Notes under the pieces: generated by a model
What the model saw: only the letters and a program-made list of their open reading frames with translations
Databases searched by the model: none
Told to the model about the DNA's origin: nothing
Translations under genes and position numbers: made by a program
DNA from: a virus
Strand: one strand, 5' to 3'
IMG/VR virus record: IMGVR_UViG_3300046777_002049
Location: 1-48,672 of that record
DNA: 48,672 bases
Shown: positions 40,392-46,653 of the stretch, one piece after another
Layout: each line of letters starts with the position of its first letter
How positions within the stretch are numbered: position 1 is the first letter of the stretch

Positions 40392-40606
40392 TCCGGGTTC
40401 ACCCCGTACTCACGGTCGATCAGCATTTGCAGGTAATAGAGGGCCTTCTCCAGGTCCTCTTTACCATTTTTAGCCTTATGCCTGGTCACATACTTGACCA
40501 CATTCCCCTCCAAGAAGTTGAGGTTGTTGGCCCAGATGTAGTCGATGGGCTGGATGGCGCAGGCTGTGTAATGGGTGGGCTTGATGGCGTCGGCTTTCGT
40601 TTTCAT
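40388..40606 (-). CDS. DUF3310-family protein
   Basis: 72 residues, ATG 40606. The family signature is clear: HYTACAIQPIDYIWANNLNF, then LEGNVVKYVTRHKAKNGKED with LEKALYYLQ. DUF3310 proteins are frequent in phages and are sometimes annotated as nucleotide kinase-like; their activity is not established. The GNVVKYVTRHxxKNG core recalls helical NTP-pyrophosphatase-like folds. It is the last gene of the minus-strand arm, with its start overlapping the stop of the gene upstream (ATGA). Confidence 0.8.
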   Translation of the reverse strand: MKTKADAIKPTHYTACAIQPIDYIWANNLNFLEGNVVKYVTRHKAKNGKEDLEKALYYLQMLIDREYGVNPD

Positions 40607-40779
40607 TTGTAAACAGTGCGTTTGGGCCGGTGGTTCTTGGCCTTCTCCAAGAGCTGGTGCGTCTTGGGTTTGACACCTAGCTCATCGAGCATGAGGAGGG
40701 CGCCAAGAAGGAGATCCTCCGTCAGCTCCCTTTGTTCCTCCAGCTTCTCGATGGCCTTACGGAGCTTCTCTTCACTCAT
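40603..40779 (-). CDS. 58-residue helical hypothetical protein
   Basis: ATG 40779, TGA 40603-40605. The sequence begins MSEEKLRKAIEKLEEQRELT, a charged helix, then a short hydrophobic stretch (LLLGALLMLDELG) and a basic tail ending RTVYK. It overlaps its neighbours on both sides by four bases (ATGA), which supports reality. Function unknown. Confidence 0.6.
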   Translation of the reverse strand: MSEEKLRKAIEKLEEQRELTEDLLLGALLMLDELGVKPKTHQLLEKAKNHRPKRTVYK

Positions 40780-41018
40780 TTACCAACCAGACCCTTAAGG
40801 CTCTTGTTCTGGGCTGCCTTGGACTCATTGAGCAGGCTCTCCAGATATAGGTGGGTATTGATGGTCGATGTATGGGTCCATGTATCCGCATCGGGAGTCT
40901 TGTGCCAGTTCTTGGCTAGATCCACGTTCAATACCTTCACCTTCTTCGTCTCCTTGTGGACGTAGATGAAGGCCATGCCGAAGTACTCGGCGTCAGTGAG
41001 TTCAATCTTTTCTTTCAT
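40776..41018 (-). CDS. Hypothetical protein
   Basis: 80 residues, ATG 41018. It starts MKEKIELTDAEYFGMAFIYV and is beta-rich in the first half (KKVKVLNVDLAKNW), then helical with a Lys-rich end. ATGA overlaps on both sides place it in the operon with DUF3310. No domain recognised. Confidence 0.55.
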   Translation of the reverse strand: MKEKIELTDAEYFGMAFIYVHKETKKVKVLNVDLAKNWHKTPDADTWTHTSTINTHLYLESLLNESKAAQNKSLKGLVGK

Positions 41019-41512
41019 TTGTAGCTGCGGTTGATCTTAACGGAGTCTCCCTCAGGGATGATGATGGCGGTCCTTAGGACACAACCATTGGTCACCATGA
41101 TCGGGGTCTTGTAGAGGTACGAGGTGGAGGCGGGCTCCGAGCCATCGAGTGTGAAGCGGATGGGAACTACTCCAAAGGAGGACACCAGGCGGATCTGAGA
41201 GGGTCCTTTGATGTCCACCCTATCGCCCTTCACCTCGACGTTGTTCACGAAGACCCTGATGGCCCTCTGGAAGGTCACCTTGTATAGGGCAGCCTTACCA
41301 TCTCCTTCCACCCGGTAGCCTCCGGCGTCAGCTTCCTGAGCCTGCTCGATGATGTAGACCTTGTTGGTCGCCCCCGGGATGGGTTGGCCTCGAAGCTCCC
41401 ACTGATAGGACGACGCCTCGAACGGCGCCTCCAGGCGTAGCTGTAGGTTCTCTATGGCGACCTGTGAAAAGGTTACGCCAGAGAGGGCTATGGAGAGGGA
41501 CAGGGCCTTCAC
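41015..41512 (-). CDS. Secreted protein with Ig-like and chitobiase-C-type domains
   Basis: 165 residues from GTG 41512 (GTGA overlap with the gene upstream; GTG 41515 is the alternative). The N-terminus MKALSLSIALSGVTFS looks like a signal peptide. Residues about 25-80 (ASSYQWELRGQPIPGATNKV, then EADAGGYRVEGDG) match an immunoglobulin I-set domain with its Trp and the D-A-G-x-Y tyrosine-corner motif. Residues about 115-155 (IRFTLDGSEPASTSYLYKTP) match the CHB_HEX_C type also present at 20277. An exported Ig-fold protein in the minus-strand arm suggests action at the host envelope or on other virions. Confidence 0.65.
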   Translation of the reverse strand: MKALSLSIALSGVTFSQVAIENLQLRLEAPFEASSYQWELRGQPIPGATNKVYIIEQAQEADAGGYRVEGDGKAALYKVTFQRAIRVFVNNVEVKGDRVDIKGPSQIRLVSSFGVVPIRFTLDGSEPASTSYLYKTPIMVTNGCVLRTAIIIPEGDSVKINRSYK

Positions 41513-41796
41513 CACTTAATTTTATTAGCCCACCATGCCGCACTCATCTTGCCCTTGGCGATGTTTTCAGCGTGACGGGCCTTGAACGATTCTCGCCTGG
41601 CCTTGTCTGCCCTGGATTCGCCTTCTCTCTTAGGGCTGCCAGACACGCCCTGTTGGCCGAAGCGGATGGTCTTCACCTGGTCACCCACTTTAGCAACCAC
41701 CACATGGCTCTTGGTTGGGTGAGAGGGCGTGCGCTTGGGCTGGTTGAAGCCGCTGACGCCGGCGTTCTTGAGGATGGATCGTTGACGGTCGTTCAT
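41509..41796 (-). CDS. Small basic conserved phage protein
   Basis: 95 residues, ATG 41796. The C-terminal half (VKTIRFGQQGVSGSPKREGE, then ARRESFKARHAENIAKGKMS and AAWWANKIKW) is a pattern I recognise from many phages, where it remains functionally unassigned. The protein is strongly basic and could bind nucleic acid. The 56 bases upstream hold no gene, so a promoter for this group may lie there. Confidence 0.65.
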   Translation of the reverse strand: MNDRQRSILKNAGVSGFNQPKRTPSHPTKSHVVVAKVGDQVKTIRFGQQGVSGSPKREGESRADKARRESFKARHAENIAKGKMSAAWWANKIKW

Positions 41797-41852
41797 GGAG
41801 AGATTCGTACCTAGTTTTCTGACAGAATCGAGCAGCTAAATGGAGGCATTGT

Positions 41853-42065
41853 TCACGGATGGTTTATCATCTGCTTGATTGCCACCTCAATGGCGTCTCT
41901 TAAATGAGGCCACTCCTGTGCATTGAAGTCGATCTTTCCATTGCTGTCCTCGACTTGGAGGTACTCACCACAACCCTCGTCCAGGATTCGGATGGTGTAG
42001 GATAGTTCACTGAAGGTGGGTTCGGTTTCCGGTGACACGCACCACGATATGGGTCTGAGTTTCAT
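41853..42065 (-). CDS. Hypothetical protein
   Basis: 70 residues from ATG 42065; a TTG at 42077 would add four residues. It starts MKLRPISWCVSPETEPTFSE and contains GCGEYLQVEDSNGKIDF and a C-terminal helix (LRDAIEVAIKQMINHP). It may be a small alpha/beta fold. No domain recognised. Confidence 0.5.
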   Translation of the reverse strand: MKLRPISWCVSPETEPTFSELSYTIRILDEGCGEYLQVEDSNGKIDFNAQEWPHLRDAIEVAIKQMINHP

Positions 42066-42081
42066 TTGGTGTAACAAATAC

Positions 42082-42297
42082 TTACCTGTTTTTGTTACCG
42101 GACTCCTTCACGATCAATGCGTTCTCAAGCAACCTGTCACGCACGACCTCAAGGCTCTTGATGTCACGCAGCAACCTGTTTAGTTCCTTCACGATGGTCA
42201 CTGGATTCACGTCGAAGATCATCTTCTTGTCAGGCCTGACGATGTAGAAGCCATCTCTGGGACCGCAATTTTGCAGCATCTGGAGCTTGTACTTCAT
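42082..42297 (-). CDS. Hypothetical protein with C-terminal helix
   Basis: 71 residues, ATG 42297. The first half (LQNCGPRDGFYIVRPDKKMI) is probably beta; the second half is a helix (IVKELNRLLRDIKSLEVVRD). It overlaps the gene upstream by four bases. Function unknown. Confidence 0.55.
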   Translation of the reverse strand: MKYKLQMLQNCGPRDGFYIVRPDKKMIFDVNPVTIVKELNRLLRDIKSLEVVRDRLLENALIVKESGNKNR

Positions 42298-42512
42298 GGC
42301 TTGGCCTCCTTGGCTTTGCGAATCAAATCTTCAACAGGACATGGCTCGCCATATTCGTGTTGATGCTTCTTGCTATGGTGGAAATATGAGCAGCTAACTA
42401 CTACGCAATCCAACGCCTGCTCCAACTGCTTGATGCGCTTTTTGGCTGCGTTTAGTTCGCGTTTGAGCCTTTCGCGATCTTCATGCAGTTTCTCTGCCAG
42501 TTTTTCCATCAC
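42294..42512 (-). CDS. Coiled-coil protein with Cys/His cluster
   Basis: 72 residues, ATG 42512. The N-terminal heptads (KLHEDRERLKRELNAAKKRI) form a coiled coil. The C-terminal part has Cys and His (VVVSCSYFHHSKKHQHEYGE, then PCPVED) that could bind a metal. ATGA overlaps on both sides. Function unknown. Confidence 0.55.
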   Translation of the reverse strand: MMEKLAEKLHEDRERLKRELNAAKKRIKQLEQALDCVVVSCSYFHHSKKHQHEYGEPCPVEDLIRKAKEAKP

Positions 42513-42844
42513 GGCTTGGCCTCATGCCTTTCCTCAAGAATCACCAGCATCTCAGCAGCAATCTTTCCATCCGATCCGTCAGCAAAGAACCGATTAGCTG
42601 CTCGGTCTATGATGTACTTCAGCCGCTCGATGCGGTCCTGTAACTGTCCATTCTCAAGCTCCAAACAGGTCATGCTCCTAGCCCACTGAGGCTTGAATGA
42701 CTCGCAGTAGGACGACCCGCAGCGGTACCCTTGGATCCCGTTCTGCTGGCGATCCGCAGGCAGTCCGCAGTGAGGGCAGACCAATTTGTTGGCGTCACCA
42801 ACATGGTCGATCATTCCGTTGGGATTACCGATATGACCACTCAT
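42509..42844 (-). CDS. Zinc-ribbon-like hypothetical protein
   Basis: 111 residues, ATG 42844. Residues about 20-50 carry CPHCGLPADRQQ and GYRCGSSYCESF, fitting a small zinc ribbon. The C-terminal 60 residues form a helix of coiled-coil type (LELENGQLQDRIERLKYIID) like the gene downstream. It overlaps both neighbours by four bases. It may bind nucleic acid, but this is not shown. Confidence 0.6.
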   Translation of the reverse strand: MSGHIGNPNGMIDHVGDANKLVCPHCGLPADRQQNGIQGYRCGSSYCESFKPQWARSMTCLELENGQLQDRIERLKYIIDRAANRFFADGSDGKIAAEMLVILEERHEAKP

Positions 42845-43101
42845 CTCCCACCCCCTTCACCCATTTCAGCGACCGCTAAAACAGACGGTTTCAGGGAACC
42901 AATGCCCCTGGCGGCCTCCAGGAGCTTCCTTCTCCAGAAGTCCGCGTCCTGCTGCTTCCTAGATGATATGGCACGGTAGTCCTCAGCCTCGATCTGAAGC
43001 AGTTCCAGGCGGTCGGCAGCCTCGATTAAAAGCTTCGCCGGCGCCTCGGAGAGATCCTCAGCCAAGGCTCTTAGTTCATTGCAGAGTGTGAGCGTGTTCA
43101 T
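42841..43101 (-). CDS. Helical hypothetical protein
   Basis: 86 residues, ATG 43101. Leu-rich helices (LCNELRALAEDLSEAPAKLL; AADRLELLQIEAEDYRAISS) suggest an antiparallel coiled coil of a kind common in phage minus-strand gene strings. It ends EMGEGGGR and overlaps the flanking genes by four bases each. Confidence 0.55.
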   Translation of the reverse strand: MNTLTLCNELRALAEDLSEAPAKLLIEAADRLELLQIEAEDYRAISSRKQQDADFWRRKLLEAARGIGSLKPSVLAVAEMGEGGGR

Positions 43102-43286
43102 TTCTTGCCTGTACGGTTGCGGCGTTGAGTGTTGGCGCGATCCATCTGTTCCAGCTCGGCCCGGAACGAGGGATCGGTGAGGCCTCTGCGCTTCAACCAG
43201 TCCCTGTATTTAGCGTTGAAGTATTGCTGATTTATCCGGGGATCCGGAGGTGGAAGGTCTGTCGGAGTGAGTGTGGGATGCTTCAT
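43098..43286 (-). CDS. Small hypothetical protein
   Basis: 62 residues, ATG 43286. The Pro-rich start (TLTPTDLPPPDPRINQQYFN) is followed by a basic helix (AKYRDWLKRRGLTDPSFRAE) and a basic end. The 59 bases upstream hold no gene, only a GCGCG/CGCGC hairpin that could affect its expression. Confidence 0.55.
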   Translation of the reverse strand: MKHPTLTPTDLPPPDPRINQQYFNAKYRDWLKRRGLTDPSFRAELEQMDRANTQRRNRTGKK

Positions 43287-43345
43287 TTTAGTAAGTGCGC
43301 GTTGTTCCTATGCGCGCCCCAGGACCATGAAACTACAACTATACT

Positions 43346-43381
43346 TTAGTACTTCTTCATGCCCTTTTTCTTCTTCTTCAT
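43346..43381 (-). CDS. 11-residue Lys-rich peptide with perfect Shine-Dalgarno
   Basis: MKKKKKGMKKY followed by TAA; ATG at 43381. Upstream, AAAGGAGGTGA (43387-43397) is a full anti-16S match with AGGAGG eight bases from the ATG, the best ribosome site in the window. It overlaps the end of the MazG-like gene, whose stop TGA is part of it. It is probably a real peptide or a translated leader. Confidence 0.45.
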   Translation of the reverse strand: MKKKKKGMKKY

Positions 43382-43386
43382 GCCTA

Positions 43387-43818
43387 TCACCTCCTTTCGA
43401 CGAATCGTGCTAGATCCGCCGGAGAGTAAGAGGGGGACTTGATCACCTTTCCGTCCCGTTTGCCGATCCACATGTCGAACCTCGGGGTCCACTCCATGTC
43501 GCCATCCTTGTAGGCGTCCTTCTCGGCCTGAGTCCACAACTTGGACATGTTGGACCGGTGAACCTCTAGGAACGCAGCCTCTACGAGGACAGGTTTGAGG
43601 CCGGCTGCATTAGCCGCACCGTACACGACGTACAGCAGGTCGCAGATCGCATCTAGGTAATCCACAAGGGACTCGGCAAATAGGAGTTCGTCGGCCTCTT
43701 CCTTGATGAGATCGTAGCGAAATGTGATGGTCCGAGAGGGTGGAAGGGTGGGATCACGCGGGAAATCCTGCCCGAAGGATTCCATGAAACGCGCGACCAG
43801 GTTTTGCTTAGCAGTCAT
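43387..43818 (-). CDS. MazG/PRA-PH-like NTP pyrophosphohydrolase
   Basis: 143 residues, ATG 43818. The metal-binding helices are visible: LIKEEADELLFAE (ExxxE-like pair) and DYLDAICDLLYVVYGAANAA (acidic ExxD-type site), the layout of all-alpha NTP pyrophosphatases. GKVIKSPSYSPADLARFV near the end is the substrate-loop segment of phage members. These enzymes hydrolyse (d)NTPs or alarmone-like nucleotides to monophosphates and may alter the nucleotide pool or the starvation response. ATGA-type overlap with the HTH gene upstream. Confidence 0.75.
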   Translation of the reverse strand: MTAKQNLVARFMESFGQDFPRDPTLPPSRTITFRYDLIKEEADELLFAESLVDYLDAICDLLYVVYGAANAAGLKPVLVEAAFLEVHRSNMSKLWTQAEKDAYKDGDMEWTPRFDMWIGKRDGKVIKSPSYSPADLARFVERR

Positions 43819-44075
43819 TTGAGTAGGGTTTGTTCTTCGAGGATGCGGTTGACGGTGGCAGTCGTGATCCGGAGTTCCCGGGCGATCTGCAATGAGGTCA
43901 TGCCAGTGCAGCGGAGCTTGAGGACGGAGCGCCTAACAGCCGGCCCAGATTCAGGTGCTGCCGAGGAAGCTATCTTCGGCGGTGTGATACGGGGTGGAGT
44001 CTTAGGAGCGCGCCCAAAGTAGGCTATCACCTGTTCTCTTGTCAACCCTATGTTTGCAAGCGTTGGATCAGTCAT
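43815..44075 (-). CDS. HTH DNA-binding protein
   Basis: 86 residues, ATG 44075. The C-terminal 35 residues (VRRSVLKLRCTGMTSLQIAR, then ELRITTATVNRILEE) form a clear helix-turn-helix. The N-terminal part has a short helical motif (LTREQVIAYFGRAP) and a Pro/Ala/Ser linker. It may regulate the minus-strand arm and is coupled to the MazG-like gene. It overlaps the next gene upstream by eight bases. Confidence 0.65.
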   Translation of the reverse strand: MTDPTLANIGLTREQVIAYFGRAPKTPPRITPPKIASSAAPESGPAVRRSVLKLRCTGMTSLQIARELRITTATVNRILEEQTLLK

Positions 44076-44391
44076 TTTGTTTGTGGTTTTTCAGCGTGAA
44101 ATTCGAGTATTTGCCGACACCAGCGAGGGCGCTTTCGTAGACGTGGCGAGGCATCTTTGTACCGATCAGAGCCTGGGCCCAGCCTTTGGGCGGTCTGTTA
44201 GGAAGGCCAAGAGCGACGATTGTGGCGGTGGTAAAACTGCCGTTAGTGCGAAGCTGATCGACCAGTTGCTTTGTGAGGACGACCTCTTCCTGGGAGGTGC
44301 TCTGATACCAACCTTCGGGGATGATCTTACAGTCCTTGCACTTGGAGCAGAGCTGATACACCACCTTTACCACTTCACTTCTATAGTCCAT
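44068..44391 (-). CDS. Hypothetical protein with CxxC motif
   Basis: 107 residues from ATG 44391. An in-frame TTG at 44466 would add a very Lys/Arg-rich leader of 25 residues, but it lies in a 14-bp direct repeat and is less likely. It has YQLCSKCKDCKIIPEG with three Cys, then a helical part (TKQLVDQLRTNGSFTTATIV, ALGLPNRPPKGWAQ) that could be a winged helix. It could be DNA-binding. Function unknown. Confidence 0.5.
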   Translation of the reverse strand: MDYRSEVVKVVYQLCSKCKDCKIIPEGWYQSTSQEEVVLTKQLVDQLRTNGSFTTATIVALGLPNRPPKGWAQALIGTKMPRHVYESALAGVGKYSNFTLKNHKQND

Positions 44392-44872
44392 TCCTTTGGC
44401 TTTCCTCTTTAGCTTATCCTTTAAGCGTATCCTTTTACCCTTCTTCTTACCTTCTTCCTTTATCAACTCTCATTCAAAGATTGACCATATCCCTTGGGCA
44501 AAGCCCCCCTTACCCCCCATAGGTATGGAGGTGTAAGCAAGAGGCATTTATCAACTCTCAAAGACTGTTTGATCCCTCAGTTTTTGATCCGACAGCTTAA
44601 CCGGTTTCCCGGTCCCTTCCACGGCCTGTCGGGACTCTCGTCAGCCCTGCCGTTGCTGGTCTTGGTGGCTACCAGCCGCATCTCCCCTCGCCAAGGGGGC
44701 GTTTAGTGATTAAAGAAGAACGTCCGTCGTCACTGAAAATGGGTAGGGTGGCGCCCCGATGAAACCCGATCGCACTGGCGTGCTATCAGCCCGAACACCA
44801 GGCCACCTCTGGTGCCCGCGTGGAGCAAAATCGTTGGAGTATGGGCAAGTTTCAGTTGCCATGCGCGTAGGA
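44392..44872. other. Gene-free, hairpin-rich region; candidate ncRNA, origin or packaging site
   Basis: 481 bases without a convincing gene. It holds the 14-base repeat TTTATCAACTCTCA at 44459 and 44547, and hairpins CCGACAG/CTGTCGG (44589-44632) enclosing ACCGG-TTTC-CCGGT (44600-44613), GCTGGT/ACCAGC (44655-44676), CCCCT/AGGGG (44684-44698) and CACCAG/CTGGTG (44796-44814). All stems are perfect. It lies directly downstream of the DnaA domain IV-like gene, and TTATCAACT is two changes from a DnaA box (TTATCCACA). Confidence 0.5.
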
Positions 44873-45178
44873 TTACGGGATCTCAAGCAACTCGTCAATA
44901 CCTTTGACGTGTTTCTTTCTCAAAATCTCCACCAGCTTAGCCAGCTTCTGGTCGTAGCTAATCTGATCCAAGACGGCAGTTCGCGCGTGAACCAAGGCCG
45001 TGCGATGGCGTCGGAAATAGGCCGACACCTGCTGTTGGGTATTGAATGGCAAGGATTCCAGCGTGATGACCATGGCCACCTGACGAGCAAGCGCCAAGGG
45101 TTGCCAACGTTGAGGGCCTAGAATTTGGGCCTCGGTCACGCCGAAGACTTTCGCCACATCTTCAGTGATAGCTTTCAT
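44873..45178 (-). CDS. DnaA domain IV-like DNA-binding protein
   Basis: 101 residues from ATG 45178, chosen because AGGAGG lies five bases upstream. The sequence (VAKVFGVTEAQILGPQRWQP; LALARQVAMVITLESLPFNT; QQQVSAYFRRHRTALVHART) follows DnaA domain IV: the basic loop helix, the RQxAM helix and the DHTTV-like helix, here RHRTALVHA. In DnaA this domain binds the 9-bp DnaA box. The AAA+ domain is absent, so it could compete with or redirect host DnaA, or act at a phage origin, perhaps the adjacent gene-free region. The Asp of DHTTV is replaced by Arg. Confidence 0.65.
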   Translation of the reverse strand: MKAITEDVAKVFGVTEAQILGPQRWQPLALARQVAMVITLESLPFNTQQQVSAYFRRHRTALVHARTAVLDQISYDQKLAKLVEILRKKHVKGIDELLEIP

Positions 45179-45372
45179 TGAGCCTCCTGGAATCGGGCGC
45201 GTAGGTTTGGAATCATCTTCTGGTAGTACATCCACTCGTAGGACCAGACCGACTTGATACGCGACAGGTTGGCGTCGTCGGCTAACCGGGCAGCCTTGGC
45301 AAGAGCCCGGATGAAGGATCCACCCCTGGCCTCCATCTCATCGAGTGTGGCGTTGTCTAATGCTGTTTTCAT
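45175..45372 (-). CDS. Small helical hypothetical protein
   Basis: 65 residues, ATG 45372 with GGAGG six bases upstream. MKTALDNATLDEMEARGGSF is followed by an Ala-rich helix and WSYEWMYYQKMIPNLRARFQ. It overlaps the DnaA-like gene by four bases and may be its partner. The region upstream in the same frame is not believed to be coding. Confidence 0.55.
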   Translation of the reverse strand: MKTALDNATLDEMEARGGSFIRALAKAARLADDANLSRIKSVWSYEWMYYQKMIPNLRARFQEAQ

Positions 45373-45590
45373 TGCATCCTCCAGAGTTGGATCTCGGCGC
45401 CTTCCTTGTGCAGCCTGTACCGACGACCGTTGATCGAGGAGCGAAGGCAAGCCTGGCGAAGGGTGTTTTCTTTCCACTCGCCTGAGACGCGGATGTATTG
45501 GTTGGGCTCCAAAGTAAGGAGCAGCGGTTTCCATTTAGCGTAGGGCTTCGGGAACTTTGGGATGTGCGTGGGATTAGTTACTGTTTCCAT
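45369..45590 (-). CDS. Small basic hypothetical protein
   Basis: 73 residues, ATG 45590. It begins METVTNPTHIPKFPKPYAKW and is beta-rich (LLLTLEPNQYIRVSGEW), with a basic core (LRQACLRSSINGRRYRLHKE). It overlaps the next gene by four bases. It might be a nucleic-acid-binding fold, but no motif is definite. Confidence 0.55.
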   Translation of the reverse strand: METVTNPTHIPKFPKPYAKWKPLLLTLEPNQYIRVSGEWKENTLRQACLRSSINGRRYRLHKEGAEIQLWRMQ

Positions 45591-45686
45591 GGTGAGACGT
45601 TGAGTCAGTTAGTGGATCACAAAGGATCCCCAGACAGCCCGCCAAGGGCAGACTGCCGGAGGGTCATTCGCGCGGAATTGGCCGCG

Positions 45687-45878
45687 TCAAATCAGAAGCA
45701 GCATGACGAAGGCGACGAAACAGCCGGCGGTTCCAGGGACAACGAACCACAGGAGGAACTTGTCGCGAACGTCAGGGGCGAACTGGCAGGAGATTAGGGG
45801 GATTGCCCCGACTGCCAACCACACTGCCGACAGCTTGGCCATGAGGGTCCAGACGGGGAGCATTTCGGAGGGGGTCAT
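45687..45878 (-). CDS. Two-segment membrane protein
   Basis: 63 residues from ATG 45878. Two hydrophobic stretches (LSAVWLAVGAIPLISC and FLLWFVVPGTAGCFVAFVML) suggest two membrane helices with a short charged loop (QFAPDVRDK). Its start overlaps the stop of the gene upstream (ATGA). It may be a small inner-membrane protein acting on the host. The 96 bases between it and the gene at 45590 hold nothing recognised. Confidence 0.55.
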   Translation of the reverse strand: MTPSEMLPVWTLMAKLSAVWLAVGAIPLISCQFAPDVRDKFLLWFVVPGTAGCFVAFVMLLLI

Positions 45879-46072
45879 GGGGTTTCCCCCCACTCACCGC
45901 GTTCGAAGTGACCGTTGTTAAAATTGACCAGCCGAACAGCGCCACAACGGCACGTCTGAGTTTCGCATGCCCAGCCATGAGCTCGAGGGTTTGGGTGGTC
46001 CGATACGGGTCCGGAATAGCACCGGATCACGGTGAGACGAGGGATGGGACGGTGTTTGTGAGTGGTTTTCAT
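45875..46072 (-). CDS. Small Cys-containing hypothetical protein
   Basis: 65 residues from ATG 46072. CETQTCRCGAVRLVNFNNGH near the C-terminus could bind a metal through three Cys and a His. The N-terminal part is basic and Pro-rich (HKHRPIPRLTVIRCY). The start lies just after element B, between the stop of the preceding gene and this ATG. Confidence 0.55.
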   Translation of the reverse strand: MKTTHKHRPIPRLTVIRCYSGPVSDHPNPRAHGWACETQTCRCGAVRLVNFNNGHFERGEWGETP

Positions 46073-46076
46073 GGAA

Positions 46077-46325
46077 TTAGGCGCGGGGGATTTCCCAGGT
46101 GATTGCGATATCAACAGTGGTCTCGCCATCGTCGTCAGTGTTGGCGCTGCCAGTGTATTCTGCCGATGCCCAAGAAGGGATCAGACGGTCGAGTGTGGTC
46201 ATGACGTCGTCCTCCTCAGCGACAGATAGGAGGATCCTGCCAGGGTCGATCCGATAGGATGGGATGTCGTCGATGGGATGGCCGATGGCGGAGCAGGCTT
46301 GAGAGATTTCTGTGGGTATGTTCAT
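46077..46325 (-). CDS. Small acidic hypothetical protein
   Basis: 82 residues from ATG 46325. Contains IPSYRIDPGRILLSVAEEDD, a stretch of Asp and Glu (SANTDDDGETTVDIAITWEI), and ends PRA with the stop inside element B. It is probably a beta-rich fold. Function unknown. Confidence 0.55.
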   Translation of the reverse strand: MNIPTEISQACSAIGHPIDDIPSYRIDPGRILLSVAEEDDVMTTLDRLIPSWASAEYTGSANTDDDGETTVDIAITWEIPRA

Positions 46326-46344
46326 GGAATTAGGCGCAGGGGAT

Positions 46345-46554
46345 TTAAGCGATTTCGTCAACAAATCCGGAATCCATTAAAGCCTTTAGGTCTGCACAGT
46401 CTAAGCGCCAGCGTCCGACAGCGTTCCATCCATTACTGTCGACACTATCCTCCTCGGATTCCCACAGGATTACGTCTCCGGAGTCATGGGCCCAAAGGTA
46501 GGCCTCGGATCCCGCTTTGGATTTTGCGTGCTGAATATCGTCAACAAGGGTCAT
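46345..46554 (-). CDS. Small acidic hypothetical protein
   Basis: 69 residues from ATG 46554. EAYLWAHDSGDVILWESEED and GWNAVGRWRLDCADLKALMD are distinctive Trp-rich motifs of a type I have seen in unassigned phage proteins. Its stop precedes element B and the next ATG. A five-codon overlapping frame (46565) sits upstream of its start. Function unknown. Confidence 0.55.
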   Translation of the reverse strand: MTLVDDIQHAKSKAGSEAYLWAHDSGDVILWESEEDSVDSNGWNAVGRWRLDCADLKALMDSGFVDEIA

Positions 46555-46605
46555 GGCGTTTTCATTAGGTTCCGCACCCGGAATCAGGCGCGGGGGATTG
46601 ATCAT

Positions 46606-46653
46606 CCCATTCAACCCCCGACGTGCGCCAGGGGCTGTGGTGGGGGGATCAAT
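46606..46653. repeat. Intergenic element A, copy 2
   Basis: CCCATTCAACCCCC at 46606-46619 and GGGGCTGTGGTGGGGGG with ATCAAT at 46631-46653. An outer ATTGATC and GATCAAT pair is also complementary. It lies between the stop of the gene at 46653 and the start of the gene at 46554. Confidence 0.7.

Noticed and set aside
44634-44643. Hammerhead-ribozyme-like core CTGACGAG on the minus strand with a nearby GAAA
   Set aside because: The GAAA belongs to a separate perfect tetraloop hairpin, and the required stem II between the two core strands cannot form.
44710-44898. 62-codon minus-strand frame and a 120-codon plus-strand frame (44759-45121)
   Set aside because: The first covers perfect hairpins with arbitrary composition. 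The second is largely antisense to the DnaA-C-like gene. Neither has a ribosome site.
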